This document shows positions 34,874 to 46,476 of a stretch of DNA of 64,000 nucleotides, in pieces. Every line of letters starts with the position of its first letter. Position 1 is the stretch's first letter. The notes under the pieces are model-generated. The model did not search any database. It saw nothing but the letters and a program-made list of their open reading frames with translations, and was not told the DNA's origin. Made by a program: the position numbers and the translations under genes. Source of the stretch: Inonotus obliquus (taxonomy: Eukaryota; Basidiomycota; Agaricomycetes; Hymenochaetales; Hymenochaetaceae); assembly GCA_032164295.1 (NCBI GenBank), contig JAJHTX010000001.1:4216001-4280000 (forward strand), in the 5' to 3' direction.

Positions 34874-35209
34874 TATATTAGTATCTTTATCCGGTAATTC
34901 CAGTCAATTTCTCCGTGACTGCCTCTTTTCATCGGTCCGGTCCACGTCTACCTACTAGCATCGTTATATTACTCCGCCATGTACACCTCACTCGTCCAGC
35001 TCGCTCTCCTCCTATTTACACTCAATGTCCGCATGGTTCTGATAAATCGAGGTGGGATGGATAGCCGGTCAGCGAGTTCACCGCAACTGTCAGAACAGAG
35101 AACAGTCTCGATGACAACAAACTAGTCTCCCACCGCTTCAACCCTCCCAAGATTTAAATACACATCCTCGCCTAAGAATAAACCAATCAGTGCTTGTTTC
35201 CGTCAAGAT
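34874..35209. other. Spacer with TATA-like promoter of small ORF
   Basis: No ORF of interest. 'atttaaatacacatcc' near 35153-35168 is a TATA-like box about 50 bases before the ATG at 35210. Confidence 0.3.
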
Positions 35210-35443
35210 ATGATTTCTGTTGAACTGGAAGGGCATTCGGCCCATTCGGTGTTTTGCCATAACACTGATGTGCATGACAGATCGACTTCCACTACAACTG
35301 ATGGTCTCCATATTCTTGTTTCTTGTATGATGGATGGCGGCACAGATCGAATTAGACAGGAGGTCGCTGCTATGGTAAGATCATGCGAAATCTAAAGGCC
35401 TGCTTGTTCTATATCGTCGTAACGCTTCTTCTAGGTGAAATAA
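35210..35443 (+). CDS. Possible 57-residue two-exon protein, unknown
   Basis: ATG at 35210 follows a TATA-like box. Exon 35210-35374 encodes MISVELEGHSAHSVFCHNTD to RQEVAAM; a good gtaaga donor and ctag acceptor (35375-35434) join it to VK-stop. It has no signal peptide, no membrane segment and no C-terminal CaaX box, so it is not a pheromone precursor. It may be chance. From 35444 to 35896 I see no gene. Confidence 0.25.
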
Positions 35444-35896
35444 CTGTACGCCTGACTGACTCGGATTCAGTAACTGGATAAGGAATGAAGAGTTACGAGC
35501 AATTAGGAACCAATATTCCTGACAAGTGTAACATATTCCAACCATGAGAACATCGAATCTTTATGTTATTACGAAGTGACTGGCGTTCCATTCTGGACAT
35601 CGCGCGAAGGTCAGCGGAATACTCCTTTGAAGTAGAACTACAGGCATCATATCCATTGTTTGAGTCAAGCATCCAGAATTGAGCTTACCACTCCGGGTGC
35701 GAACAAGAGTATTCTTAGAAGCCTGAGTCTGGCAACATTACATGTAGAAGGGGTGGGTTGGTAGCATCGCTATTACTCAACTTGGTTCCTATGTGATCCA
35801 CCTACGGTATATTTCGTTCTTCTGCGTGTTTTCTTCCGCAGTCGCCCATGACACAAAACTACTCTTTCCTACTGCAAGCACGCATCCTCAAAATCC

Positions 35897-36849
35897 TCAG
35901 TCATAGAATACGAGCGCACGAAGTTCGATGGATTCGCGGAGGGGTGCCTCCGGTGGAGTTGTGGGATCATTGAACGCGGTGTGAGGCGCGAGCACTGCGA
36001 CGCTACCGTCGCCAATTGAATCGTAGCTATAGTAGGTATAATCAGCGTGAGCACGAAAGCAAGCAAGTAGAAACGCTCACCATTTGATGAGAACGACCTC
36101 TTCTGGAGTTACCGCACGAACATACTTCCATTTATGATTCGGATTGTACTTGACGCTATACGTCTCTCCATCGCGATTAGGATATTTAAGAGCTGTCGGG
36201 ACTAGGTCTTCCTTCGGGTCGATGGTGCGGTAGTCACACAAGGCAAGGGTATGGTCAATTGCAGGGTGACCAATGGGTCTCCAGAGATTGATGATCTGGA
36301 AACGACCCGAAAGGAGAGATGGCGCGTCGGAGGGTGGCAAGTGACGGTGGACGCGAGCGATTGAGCTGGTGCGAGTCTGGTCGACATGTACGAAGTATAC
36401 TGGCTGCCGATTATTCGGTCCATCGTCAGACTGCCCGGGTCGGCGTCGGCGGATGGCTGTCGGAGACCGTCAGCCTGGTGATCGGAACAAGTTATGTAAC
36501 ACTTACTATGGTCGAATAATACCACACGGCTTGCTCCAGTCAGTTTCTTCAGCAGCTCCTCGCTCTCCGGATAATATTCCTCTACAATCTCCCCGTCATT
36601 AGTGAATTTCTTATGCTTGGCTCCCGCTTTTGCGAATAGGAACCCAGCCGTGTCAAGATCCACTGTATCTTCTTTCCCTCGAATATTTTCAATCTCCACC
36701 TCACGATTCTCGTTCGCGAAGTTGCGCGCATATTTTCCCGTCTTTGGGTCAGCGTTGATGGTCTGCCATGGATTTGATCCATCTGCGGGTGGTACGAAGT
36801 ACTGCAATTCAGCTCTGACGATGTTGGGCTTGACATCGGCAGTGGACAT
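35897..36849 (-). CDS. CmcJ/AsaB/NvfI-like oxygenase (hydroxylase/desaturase family)
   Basis: Members of this fungal family are non-haem iron enzymes that hydroxylate or desaturate secondary metabolites (AsaB in aspergillic acid, NvfI in novofumigatonin biosynthesis). The start at 36849 (MSTADVKPNI) gives about 280 residues in three exons. The signature VVLFDHTIRRRRPG spans the first junction (intron 36516 to about 36458). YFVHVDQT gives the HxD iron ligands (about 36385), FQIINLWRPIGHP, DYRTIDPKEDLVP and NHKWKYVRAVTPEEVVLIK follow, and the last exon reads YDSIGDGSVAVLAPHTAF to LVFYD with a stop at 35897. There are no biosynthetic neighbours (no NRPS, PKS or P450 in view), so its substrate is unknown. 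Confidence 0.85.
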
Positions 36850-37285
36850 AATGAGAAGGAGTCGGTCTACAGCCTTTTCCCTGCGAGCAAGTAGTCTTGA
36901 AGCAAAGTGAAACTTGTTGTGTACGCGGTGGGAAGAGGAGGTACATACGCACACGTTATATCCTCCAGACCAGAATGGTTCCTCTCTATCCTGGTAGTAT
37001 TCTTAGCAACGAGGGAATGGCGTGCTGGACCGGTCCTGAAACGCTATCGACTGGAGTTTCTGTACTGTAAATCCTGTCACTTTCTCAGCACCTCCTTTTC
37101 ATCGGATTTACCGAAATACACATACATGAAACCAAAGTCAAATCTATTCATTCACAACTAGAGCCGGCAATAGCTTACTATAAAATATGCTTGAAGTTAC
37201 AATATACGCTCAGTCAAACCGGCTTCGACGTCGTTCATGAAGCATAGAAGTATTTCGTTGAGTCGTCGGAGTCGTCGGAGAGAAC
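36850..37285. other. Intergenic, ends in LINE-2 target duplication
   Basis: Upstream region of the oxygenase gene. No ORF is supported. At 37261-37285 a small tandem 'gtcgtcgga' repeat runs into gtcggagagaac (37274-37285), also found at 46342-46353, taken as the LINE-2 target-site duplication. Confidence 0.45.
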
Positions 37286-37498
37286 TAACAAATGTAAATT
37301 GATGTAATTTATATAAATGGCGCAAGGCCTACATATTCCCCGTACTAAGAAGCGGGACCGCCATAGAAGATTGCAGCGCCTAAGCGCTATAAATGAGATG
37401 AAAACAAAAGCAAACAGAATCGACTGTAAAGCTAGATCAAGAACTCTGCGAATAACAGGAAAACGTCACGACGAATTGCGCGTACAAAAACCTGAGCC

Positions 37499-40400
37499 TC
37501 ACGGGGGTTTGAAGACATCGATAAGCGTCTCGATGGACGGTAGGATATTGTTAAACTGGTGATACCAGTTGAGTGAGGGAAGATGTGGGAAGGCTCGACG
37601 TCCGACAGGGCATTGAGTAAGGCGGTGTCTAATGGTGTCTAGCTCCCCGCACGTTGCGCAATCTGGGGGGTTGTCGTTATTGATGCGATTTAAATATTCT
37701 CCGACCAGAGCAACACCCGCAAGGAGTCGGAGGACTGTTGACTCGCCTGCTCTGGACACCCGAGCATGAGTGATGTGAATCGGGGAGAAACCCGTCTTTC
37801 GTAGTAGCTCCCTCTGCGAAGGTGTCTCGATGGTATGATGCGTGTAGGCGCCATTCGTGACGAGGAGCTCCTTCCACGTCCGTAGCATATCCGCTCTCGC
37901 GGACACCTTCAGCCCTTCCACCGTAGCAGCGGGGAACATCAGGTATTCGTCGTCCTCCAAAGGAGGTTTGACCGGGAACAATCTAGTTGCCTAAGGCCAG
38001 AAAAAGAAGAAAACATTAGTCTGGGCAAGGGCCCCAACAATTTGCTCGATCAAAGCCAAGGATGACGGAGCAGGGGATATCAAATCCGCACGGAATTCTA
38101 TAGGGATAAAAACCGGAACTTCAATGTGAAAGCCGAAATCAACGAATGGATGGGCCAAATGGCCGTAAAGAAATTTAACCAATGAAACCAGAATGAGAGA
38201 AAACTGGTCCATGTCTTCTGTCGCCTGATAGGCCACCTGCTTCTCCATTGGTTCCCTACCAACTACTGTCCAAACCTCCGCCCTCCTTGGTCGTGATGTA
38301 GTGAAAATCCACACCTGTGGTGGTAATCCTTGTCTGGCGAAAGTAGCCACCCTTGCCGTCATCTTCTGCCACACTGCTCGATATTCCGCCCTCGGAAATG
38401 GGAGGATGGGGATCTTAGGTTGGGGTGAGATGTGTCGCATGTATGCTTCAGGGACAGGGGGAGAGCCAATGCGCTGTGCATCAATCATCGCGTTCTGTGT
38501 CTCTGTGATGTATGCCAGACTGAGCATGACTGGGGGAACACCTGCCAGGGCTTCCATGACGTCCGTCCGTGTGAAGGGGAGCCAGGCGCCTAGGTCTCTA
38601 ACCGCTCTCCAATGAATGCCTTCCAGCAAGGTGGAAAGTTCTGGCTGTTGGGTCATCCAAACCGGTGCACCCCACGCCATAACCGGGAGGAGGATGTTCT
38701 GGTAGAATTTGCGTAGCGCTTTGAGCCGCATCTCCGTAGTGGAGCGCGTCATCCAATGGAGAGCGTTCCATGTATGTTTCACTGCATTCAGTCACGAGTT
38801 GACGTGTGGACGGAAGCTCCTGAAGTCCGTCATTCCTATGCCCAGCCATTTGATAACGGGCTGCGCCCATTCGATCCTTGTGTCACCCACGTCAAACGGG
38901 GCCGACGCGGTCTGTCTTCCCCCTGCCCGCTGAGCGCTTCTCCCCAGAGCTACCCCCTTGATCGAGGTAGGATCAATCTTCAATCCAATATGAGAGAGGG
39001 CCGCGTTGACTTCTCGCATGCCCGTTGCAGTCGCTCTCGCCGCAGCGTGCGTGTTTCGCTCAGTTGTAAGGAGGAGACCATCATCCATGTAGAACATCAG
39101 CGTACGATTCGCTAACTGTCTAAGCGCGATGTTAGCAGCTATGTTTGCTAGCACTGGGGACATTGGGGAGCCCTGTGGGACGCCTACGTCTGGTTTTTGC
39201 AACCATGCCAACCGCTGGCCATTGAAGGAGAACACAATCATGTGCTGTCTCATGAACGCCATTATCGTGTTGTTAACTGTTCTAGGGACTCCTAAAAGGT
39301 CCAAACCTCTCCGAAGGTGGGTCGGCTTTATGTAGTCAAAGTTTCCCTGCACGTCAAACCCAACCAAGGTGTGATGTCCGTCCAGGTTACCTATACGTGA
39401 CATTAGCACATGCCACGCTGTCATGACTAATGCGCCTCGTCTTCCCCCATATTGTCGCCGGTTGAATAAAGGGTGCTGGTAGATTAGCACCTGTAGCCTT
39501 GTGGCTATGGCTCTTTCCACTAATTTCACCAGAACTTCCTCGACGCAGATTGGCCTATACGCCCGCGGAGTGTCCAAGGGGTAGGGTTTTGGCTTGCGTA
39601 CCATTGCAACGATGGAACATTTAAGCTCGGCCGGGTAGACTCCGTGTCGTATCATGAGGTTGAACATGCTAGTGAAGCACGCGATGTGTCGTCGCACCAC
39701 CGGGCCTATCGACTGATGTGTCATACCTGACGGACCTGGGGCACTGTTTGGTGGCATGCCTTTTAAGGCTTGTAACACTTCCAACTCCGAGAAAGGCCGT
39801 TGAAGCGCCCACGATGTGAGGGCCTCTTCATCCTCTGCTTCCTCCTCCAGTGCCGGGAAGTAATGTTGGCGGAACGCCTCCGTAATTTCGACGTGTCGTG
39901 TCGCTCGGAATGGAACAGATAGTGAGGGAATGTTGACTTGCCTCCTGGACAGCCCGGTTTTGTGAAATTTCCAAGGCATCGAGTTTCCCGCCTCATCAAA
40001 ACGCATGTGGTACCACTCCCATCATCTGTTACGGAGCCAGTACAGGAGGTCTGGCGTGCCTTCTGCCACCCGCTGAATGTGCGAGAACGCGGCCGGTATC
40101 AGAAATACCGGACGAGGGGGATACGATTTAGATGCGTTGGGAGGGCCGGTACGTGGCGGTACTAAGTCGTACAGTCACAGACAAGTCGTCAAGAGAGAAT
40201 AGTAGGGCCTGGCTGGATTGATGAGTACAGGAGGCTATAGGTGACCGCTCAAGAGGAGAGGTATCAGGAGACGATCAATACCGAGACGAATCCGTCGATA
40301 CCGAGTCGTCTGGTGTCCGGTATCACGGTAGAGAGAACGAAGCAGTAGAGAAGGCGAGCTGAGGAGGTGTTTCTGATGGGACTGGTCGTGAGACGAGAGA

Positions 40401-42775
40401 CGAGGGCGACGAAGACGAGAACGATGACTACCGGTATTGATACCGGTGACTACGAGACGAGACGAACGAACGGGGACTTGAACGAGATGAGCAAAACCCG
40501 GACCTTCACTCTGGAAGTTCCTCTCAGATTAGCTGGTTTGCTACAGTAGAACATGCAGGCTATAAATACCATAATACCGTAGCCATTCAAGATACCAAAT
40601 GGGGGGTTTTTACAAGTCGAATCGTACTGTAATCCGGTACAAGAAATGGAACATAAAGTCGAATTGAATGTAAAATTACAATCAGGGGAAACATAAGATG
40701 ATGAATGAATAAGAAGTTTTATCAGGGGGTAGCTAAGAATAGGGTGGGACGAGACAAGAACCCAATGAAAACTCACGACGAGTGATACCGAGGTAGGGCG
40801 GCGATACCGACGTCGACCAGCGCTAAATTAAGGACGTGTCTCAAGCTACCGCATGGGCGCTCCTGGCGATGTCCCTGTCGTAGGAGAAGCACGTCATCCT
40901 GATTTACCTTTGTTCTGGTATCATGATCCGTGCGGCGTCAGTCTGGGCGTCTACCGATCGATCGGACGGCGTGCTCCAATGTTGACGTGTCGGTACAACC
41001 CAACCTTGGCAGTGGAGTACTCTACCGCTCGGTACCAATCAGTACCCTGGGATCGTCTCTGAGCATCAACGAGATCGCTCTAGCCCCTCGATATCGACCG
41101 GTACGTGTCGCCTGACTCGACTGGGCATTGCTTGGCTTCCCCTCCAAGTCGGATCGATGGCCTCCTCCGAGATTGAAGCAGCGTACGGCGGACTTGATTC
41201 ATTTCCCAACCTTCCTCTCGACGTAGATCTCCGAGGGCGTGGTCTCGACCTAGCACATGTTACGAACTCCGGTACCGGAGCGGACCATCGGTATCAACAC
41301 CGGTATCGTCGGTATCGATACTTGGCGGTTCGGAAGGGCATACCGTCGGACTTGGAGCTTCGATCATGATCCAACTCTTCGCAGCAACGTATGGCAGACC
41401 GATCGCAGCTTTGTGAGCCTTTTCCTCTGGTATGGGCTGTCAAGGGCGTAGTATCGACTAGACGTGGACTATTAATTGTCGGTATTAGGATGGGTGGACG
41501 GTACGGTATCGGTATCATCAGTATCGAAGTCTGGTGGTTCGGTACTGTGATGGAAGACGGGCGTAGGGATTGGTGATTCGGTATTGGCGCAGAAGTGGAC
41601 CAGTTCTCAATCGTTCTTAGCCTTGTCGAATCGCAGAAGCCTCGTACTTTGTTGGAACTGCAGGCGTAGATAGGACGGCAGAAGTACCGTGGTCCAAAGA
41701 GAAGTAAGAAGCGGTAGAATCGCAGAATTAAGCCCATATCGATCGTAGCCTCCGGTATTACTCTTTACTGCCGATCGCACTCTTCATCCCACCAGCGTTC
41801 CTTGCATTGCGAAACCGTCTGGTATGTCAAGCAGTCTGTCGCCTTCTCTGCACTTATGAACAATTGGGCAAACCACGCCTCCACGCCTTCTCCATTAGAT
41901 GGGCAGGAGTCCCAGAAACCCTGAGGGACTGCATACTCTAACTCTGCCGCCCACAGTGCCGCCTTGTCATTAGGGATCCCAGTGCATTCAAGACTCGAGC
42001 GATTGCTCCAATTGGACAGGTCTGCCGTTAGGATGCAGTGGTGGCCCTTCACTTGAATGTGAGGGTGCGCCTTCCACGTTACGCGTAGGTCCGGAAGCGA
42101 TGCCGGTGTGAAAAGTATTGCGTCCGGGTGCGTACCAGACCCAGGTTGTTGTCCATGACACGTAACCACATCTGGGTCATCCGCGTATGTGAATTCTGGG
42201 TGGTTGTCCAACCAGTCATTGAAGAAGGCTTCCTGCGTAGCGTTTGCGGAGCCACTGCCTGGCCTATTCGACCAATGCGATCAGGCGTTGAAGTCACCAG
42301 CAATGATAGACCCCTCCGGGAAACCACATCGGAACCTAGCGGAAGTGGCTCCCCATGTAGTGAGATGAGTGGCGTGAGGGCAGTACACCGAAAAAATGTG
42401 TAGGTTTCCTGCTCCCACCTGGATTTCTATGTGTGCCATTACATCGTCAGGGACGTCGTCGTATTGAGACCACCGTACACCCTTCGGAATCGCTATACCC
42501 ACCCATGGGGACTGTCCTCTTGCCATGACCATTGTGTGCCCCGAGAATAATGGCGCGCCTACCGCTTCCGTCTCCCGCTCCCCTGTAGTCTGCGCTATCC
42601 CAACCCTGTCTACGGGTATCTCCTGGATACACCATATATCTAAGTCCCAAGCCGAGAAATGTGATTGTTGTAAAGAGTGTTGGGCCATGTATAAAGAAAT
42701 CATGGAACGTCCGGCGTTATAGGATACAATCTTGAGCTGTCCCTTCATTAATAAGTGGGAGGGGATGACGAACAC
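37499..42775 (-). pseudogene. LINE-2 ORF2: endonuclease and reverse transcriptase with stops
   Basis: From the 5' end (42775): endonuclease with KIVSYNAGRS, IQEIP, GDFNA and the C-terminal HPDAILF/HHCILTADL part; then element C; then RT with RAYRPICVEEVLVKL, GFDVQGNFDYIKP, GVPQGSPMSPVLANI and the YMDD box (39080); then a C-terminal region with the zinc knuckle. In-frame stops are at 42281-42283 (TGA after GDFNA), 38792-38794 (TGA) and 37991-37993 (TAG); all lie in an otherwise continuous frame. The endonuclease and RT frames do not rejoin exactly when element C is removed, so a further indel exists near 40010-40067. Confidence 0.85.
40068..41767 (+). mobile_element. GGTACC-rich non-coding element, copy C (in LINE-2 ORF2)
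   Basis: A 1.7 kb insertion separates the endonuclease end (WWDEECDRQ) from the RT part. Its left end, TGAATGTGCGAGAACGCGGC from 40074, is a variant of the A and B ends. Further similarity to A is seen at 'ataccgtag' after a TATA-like word (40560) and at 'atcaggggg' to 'caatgaaaac' (40721-40772). A candidate duplication ctgcc flanks it (40063-40067, 41768-41772). It is full of ggtat/cggtac words and has no coding potential. Its diverged sequence makes it an older or separate subfamily. The exact ends are less sure than for A and B. Confidence 0.7.
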
Positions 42776-42828
42776 CTGTTATTGGTAGGCTTCCTCGGGC
42801 AGTTCAGATGATTGGCCCGGTGCGGGCC

Positions 42829-45800
42829 TCAGCAGTTAGCGCACTTGATGATGTGGGTGCATACACGTACATCAGCGCAGTCCGCGCATTTACTCTCGCA
42901 CAGCTCCGTCTGATGTGGCTCCGCGCAGCGAGCGCACCTATATAACTCGGTGCAGTCTTGGTCACTGTGCCTGAATCGGTAGCACTTTTTGCACTGTATT
43001 GGGCTCGTCCTTGCCTTGGGTTCTACCGCATACTGATTACGGCCATAGTACCGTATGGACTGTCGGACAATACCGTTGTTGTGGAAGATCGCCTCCTTTG
43101 CTTTTAAGGGGTGCGAGACTGCCACCATTATGGCAGCCGTGGCGCGGGGATTGCACGTGACCAAGTCGTTCAGCATGGTGGGCTGGCCCATAAAGTGTGG
43201 CGCATCTGTGAACGGGAACTCCTGGAACACTGGGTTCGAGAGCCACAACTCCGCTGCGATTTCTTCTGGAGTGTGGACTTTCTTCATTGTAGGATTGATG
43301 ATAGGGAATCCCGGGACAATAAACTGGAAGGACTCCGTGAACGGGGTAAATTCCACCGACGTCATAGCATCAGACGTAATCCTCAGCTTCTTCTGCATTG
43401 CTTCCGCCCACAGCGCGCCCATTTCCGCCGCATCCGGGCGTGCATCCACATCCACAACCAGGGTTCCTTTCAGGGACCAGCTTGCTTTCCGTACTACCAA
43501 CGGTCCGCCTTTTGCAGGTGTTGGTCGAGTTTCCCGTGCCATGACGTATAGCTCCTCGCGTGATAAGGATGGACGTAGCTTAATTGCAAAACCCAGTGCT
43601 GTAGCAACCTTAGCTTTGCGCTGGCGGATGTCGTTGATCGTCGTCTTCTTTTTTGCCTGAGGCACTGTGCAGCGGGCGCCTTGTTGACCCGCTCCTGCAG
43701 CCTGAGCGTATGAGTGGTTGCCCGCATTCTTACACGTGACCTGAACAAATGCAGGGGCCGGAGCGGGGCCTGCCGGGACGTAGCGGATGTAACGGTGAAG
43801 AGAACTACGTGCAGCTGAGCTCGGTATCAACCCCGGTATCCCATTCTACACTTACCCCATGCTACGGTACAGTCCCATCTACACCTTCCAGTATTCACCA
43901 GCACACCTAGAGAAACTGTCGGTCACATTTCTCAAGATACCGAACGCTGAGAGTACCGATACCGAGCGCCAAGAAACCCGGTACCGAGAATACCGAGAGT
44001 ACCGAGTGCCGAGAAACCCGGTACCGAGACAAATTGACAATTCAACATGCTCTCATGACATGGATCGGACGTCTCCCTCTCTGGTATTCATTCCTGATGG
44101 TTGGAGTATGCATGCCGGTTCTTTGGGGAAGCTCAGGGTCAGTATCTATTAAGGTTTTCAGGTCCGGTACCACCAGGAACGCGTCGGTATCGTTTGGCAG
44201 GGGTTCAAATCTCTTGTCCTGAGGACTTTTCATCCAGGGGTACTATATGCTACGTTTTCATTGGTTTCTTGTCCTCCCTAACCCTTTCTTGTTGTCCCCC
44301 TGATGGCTCTACTGTAATCAGTCTTCTTATGACATTTTTCTTTGTTTTGATCTTCCTTTTTACTTTCTCCTTTTGGACTTATGAGCTAACTACGGTACAG
44401 TAGTATAAATATCTCCTCCTGTACATAGTAGCTCTGGAGGTAATCTTAGGAGCTAGCCTCTAACGTGAGGGCTCGGGTTTCCTCACCCCCTTCTCAGTTC
44501 CATCTCAGTCTCATCTCAAGCTTCGTCCCAGTCCCATCCCAGTTCCGTCTCAAGTGAACCTTCAGAGTTAGCCTCCCGTGTGAGGGCTCAGGTTTCCTTC
44601 CCAGTCCAGTCAACACTCTCAGCCACCAGCCTCCCCCAGTCTGTTTCTTGCTATACCACCCCGTGCTAGCTGTTTCCTTGCAGTACCGACCTGTACCGAC
44701 GTTTTTCCCACGGTACCGACGTTTTGTTATCCTTTGAATTCTGCACATCCACCTTTCGTTTCTGTACTGAGCTTTTGTTTTACAACGTTTCTGCACATAC
44801 CGAACCCGTTCGTTCAAGTACCGACCTGTACCGACATTTTTCCCACGGTACCGACCCCTTTCTTTCTGTACCGACCTGTACCGAGGTTTTTCCCACGGTA
44901 TTAGACTCTTGTTTTGCTACGTTCTCTCTCATACCGACCTGTACCGAAGTTTTTCCCACGTTCTAAACTGTCCTTTTCATACCAGAATCACATACCCTTC
45001 ACTTCCGGCCCATCTATTAACTCCCCCTTATCATAGACAACAAGTACCGTGACTGTACTGGTTAAGTACCGGCACATATTAGCCCTCCCCCACTTAAAAC
45101 CATACACCCCTCGTCTCGGTATTTCGGTACCGGACGCGATCTCGCACATTCAACGGTCCGGGATTCCCTGGGCCTCATTTACCGAGTTGATGGCATCAAC
45201 GCCGATCACTTCACGTGGAGGTAACTGAGCTGCTGCAGAGTTCCCCGCATTCTTGGGAGCTCTGGGCTTGAGGGTAGTGTTATGTACAACCTGCGCACCA
45301 GAGGCCGCTACCTGCACACCTGGGCATCGAATAGGGGTCGTAGCCTGGGGTGCTTTATGCTGTCCTCCCCCCGGGGCAGCACCCTGCACAGCAGGAGGTT
45401 GTGCCCACCGAGACGCCTGGAGTCCTTGACCCCCTGTGGCCGTCTGGTGGACGGGACTCGGCAGACGTCCCTGTTCTACCTTTTTCAGCCTCTCCCCCAA
45501 TGCAGCCAAGTGCTTGTTGGTAGCCTCTGCCGCCTCCCGTGCTCGGCGGCCCTCTGTCATCTGCTCTTCACCCATCTGCTTGAGACGGTCCAAGATCACG
45601 TATAACTGCGGGTCCACGTCCGTCCCATAGGTCGGGTAAACGGCCGGCGTGATTGCGCAGTCGTTGGCTAGGTGGCGTACGCCATCCGCAAAGGAACCCG
45701 GATGAAGCGATTCCTTCATATAACCGCCCTGGAAACCCCGTCTTGGTGGGACTGTGAGATGCCCAAGAAAAGCATCGCCGATACCTTGCCCAACGTGTGT

Positions 45801-46324
45801 CCTAGCTGCTAGAAATTGTGTGCTTCCGAACCTGGCTGGGAACCGGGTGAGTCGGCAACGACCTCCGGTACCTTGATTTCTGCTTCGATACGATCAAACA
45901 CCTCGCTCACGTAATCGTACGTGCGGGCATACGTGGACTGTGCATCAAACATGCTTTCAACCTCCATCTGCTCATCCCACGTTTTCTTCTCAGGCGCCTG
46001 AACATCCCCTGATGCCTTGCGCTTGCCCAGTCGTTTCTCCAGCGCCTCCACGACTGGCGTGTCCACACGTTGGTTAGACGGTACATCCCATCCTGAGTCC
46101 GCCGTTCGCTGCCGCAAGTCTTCCAACGACTCAGCAGACATCTGAGACCTGACTAGTTGAGGGTCAGGAATGAACGACGATGCCCCCACCGACTGAGATA
46201 CACGTCCGATGGCGGGTTTGGGTGGTGCAGGGGGTGCCGCCTTGGAAGACAGTGCCGCCTGGATACGTCTCACCCCTCCACGAGTGACCGATCGCAAACT
46301 ACGAGTCTCTCCGTTATCACTCAT
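42829..46324 (-). pseudogene. LINE-2 ORF1: gag-like RNA-binding protein, interrupted by element B
   Basis: The start at 46324 (MSDNGETRSLRSVTRGG) lies only 17 bases inside the element. The first part runs to about 45810; a one-base frameshift near 45830-45850 separates it from the next frame, which reads GIGDAFLGHLTVPPRRGFQ and then MKESLHPGSFADG (45719). This continues to GIPDR at 45157, where element B is inserted; YIRYVPAGPAPAPA resumes at 43795. The C-terminus is Cys/His-rich (CKKCYRFRHSDQDC, CARCAEPHQTELC, CADCADVRVC), i.e. CCHC-like knuckles of nucleic-acid-binding gag proteins. It would coat LINE RNA. Inactive here. Confidence 0.82.
43796..45152 (-). mobile_element. GGTACC-rich non-coding element, copy B (in LINE-2 ORF1)
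   Basis: Inverse copy of element A over the whole length (1357 bases; small indels). On the + strand it runs TGAAGAGAACTACGTGC to TCGCACATTCA, so the ends are TG...CA and partly inverted (TGAA/TTCA). It is flanked by acgg (43792-43795 and 45153-45156; the match extends to aacggt if boundaries shift). Excision rejoins LINE-2 ORF1 in frame (GIPDR-YIRY). It has four of the ~30-base units against three in A. A TATA-like tataaatatctcctcc is at 44403 on the + strand. Confidence 0.87.
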
Positions 46325-46476
46325 GGTGGTAAAAGAGAAAGGTCGGAGAGAACAAGTGGGTGAGAGAACAAATGATATGGGACAGCGTGTTAGCTAATAG
46401 TGCGTGCGAATGTCTAACCCATAAGGAATTTGGCTAATCCCGAGTCAAGGCAAGGGCTGACTTGTTCTCCACTTTC

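Larger units (their letters stand above)
37286..46341 (-). mobile_element. LINE-2: near full-length non-LTR retrotransposon, mutated
   Basis: Reading on the minus strand, the element contains ORF1 (gag-like, CCHC-type fingers), an apurinic-type endonuclease, reverse transcriptase and a terminal C-x2-C-x7-H-x4-C knuckle (CATCGELDTIRH... about 37665). Unlike LINE-1 it has no RNase H region. The proposed limits are the matching 12-mers gtcggagagaac at 37274-37285 and 46342-46353; there is no clear poly-A tail, the 3' end being AT-rich. Elements B and C are nested in it. Several stops and a frameshift make it inactive. Confidence 0.85.

Noticed and set aside
35210..35443. Mating pheromone precursor
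   Set aside because: The short protein ends in AMVK after splicing or SCEI without; neither is a CaaX prenylation signal.
44195..44225. tRNA-like B-box 'ggttcaaatct' inside element B, as if the element were a SINE
   Set aside because: Copy A has 'gctgattga' changes at this site, no A-box at the right spacing and no tRNA fold; 1.3 kb is also too long for a SINE.
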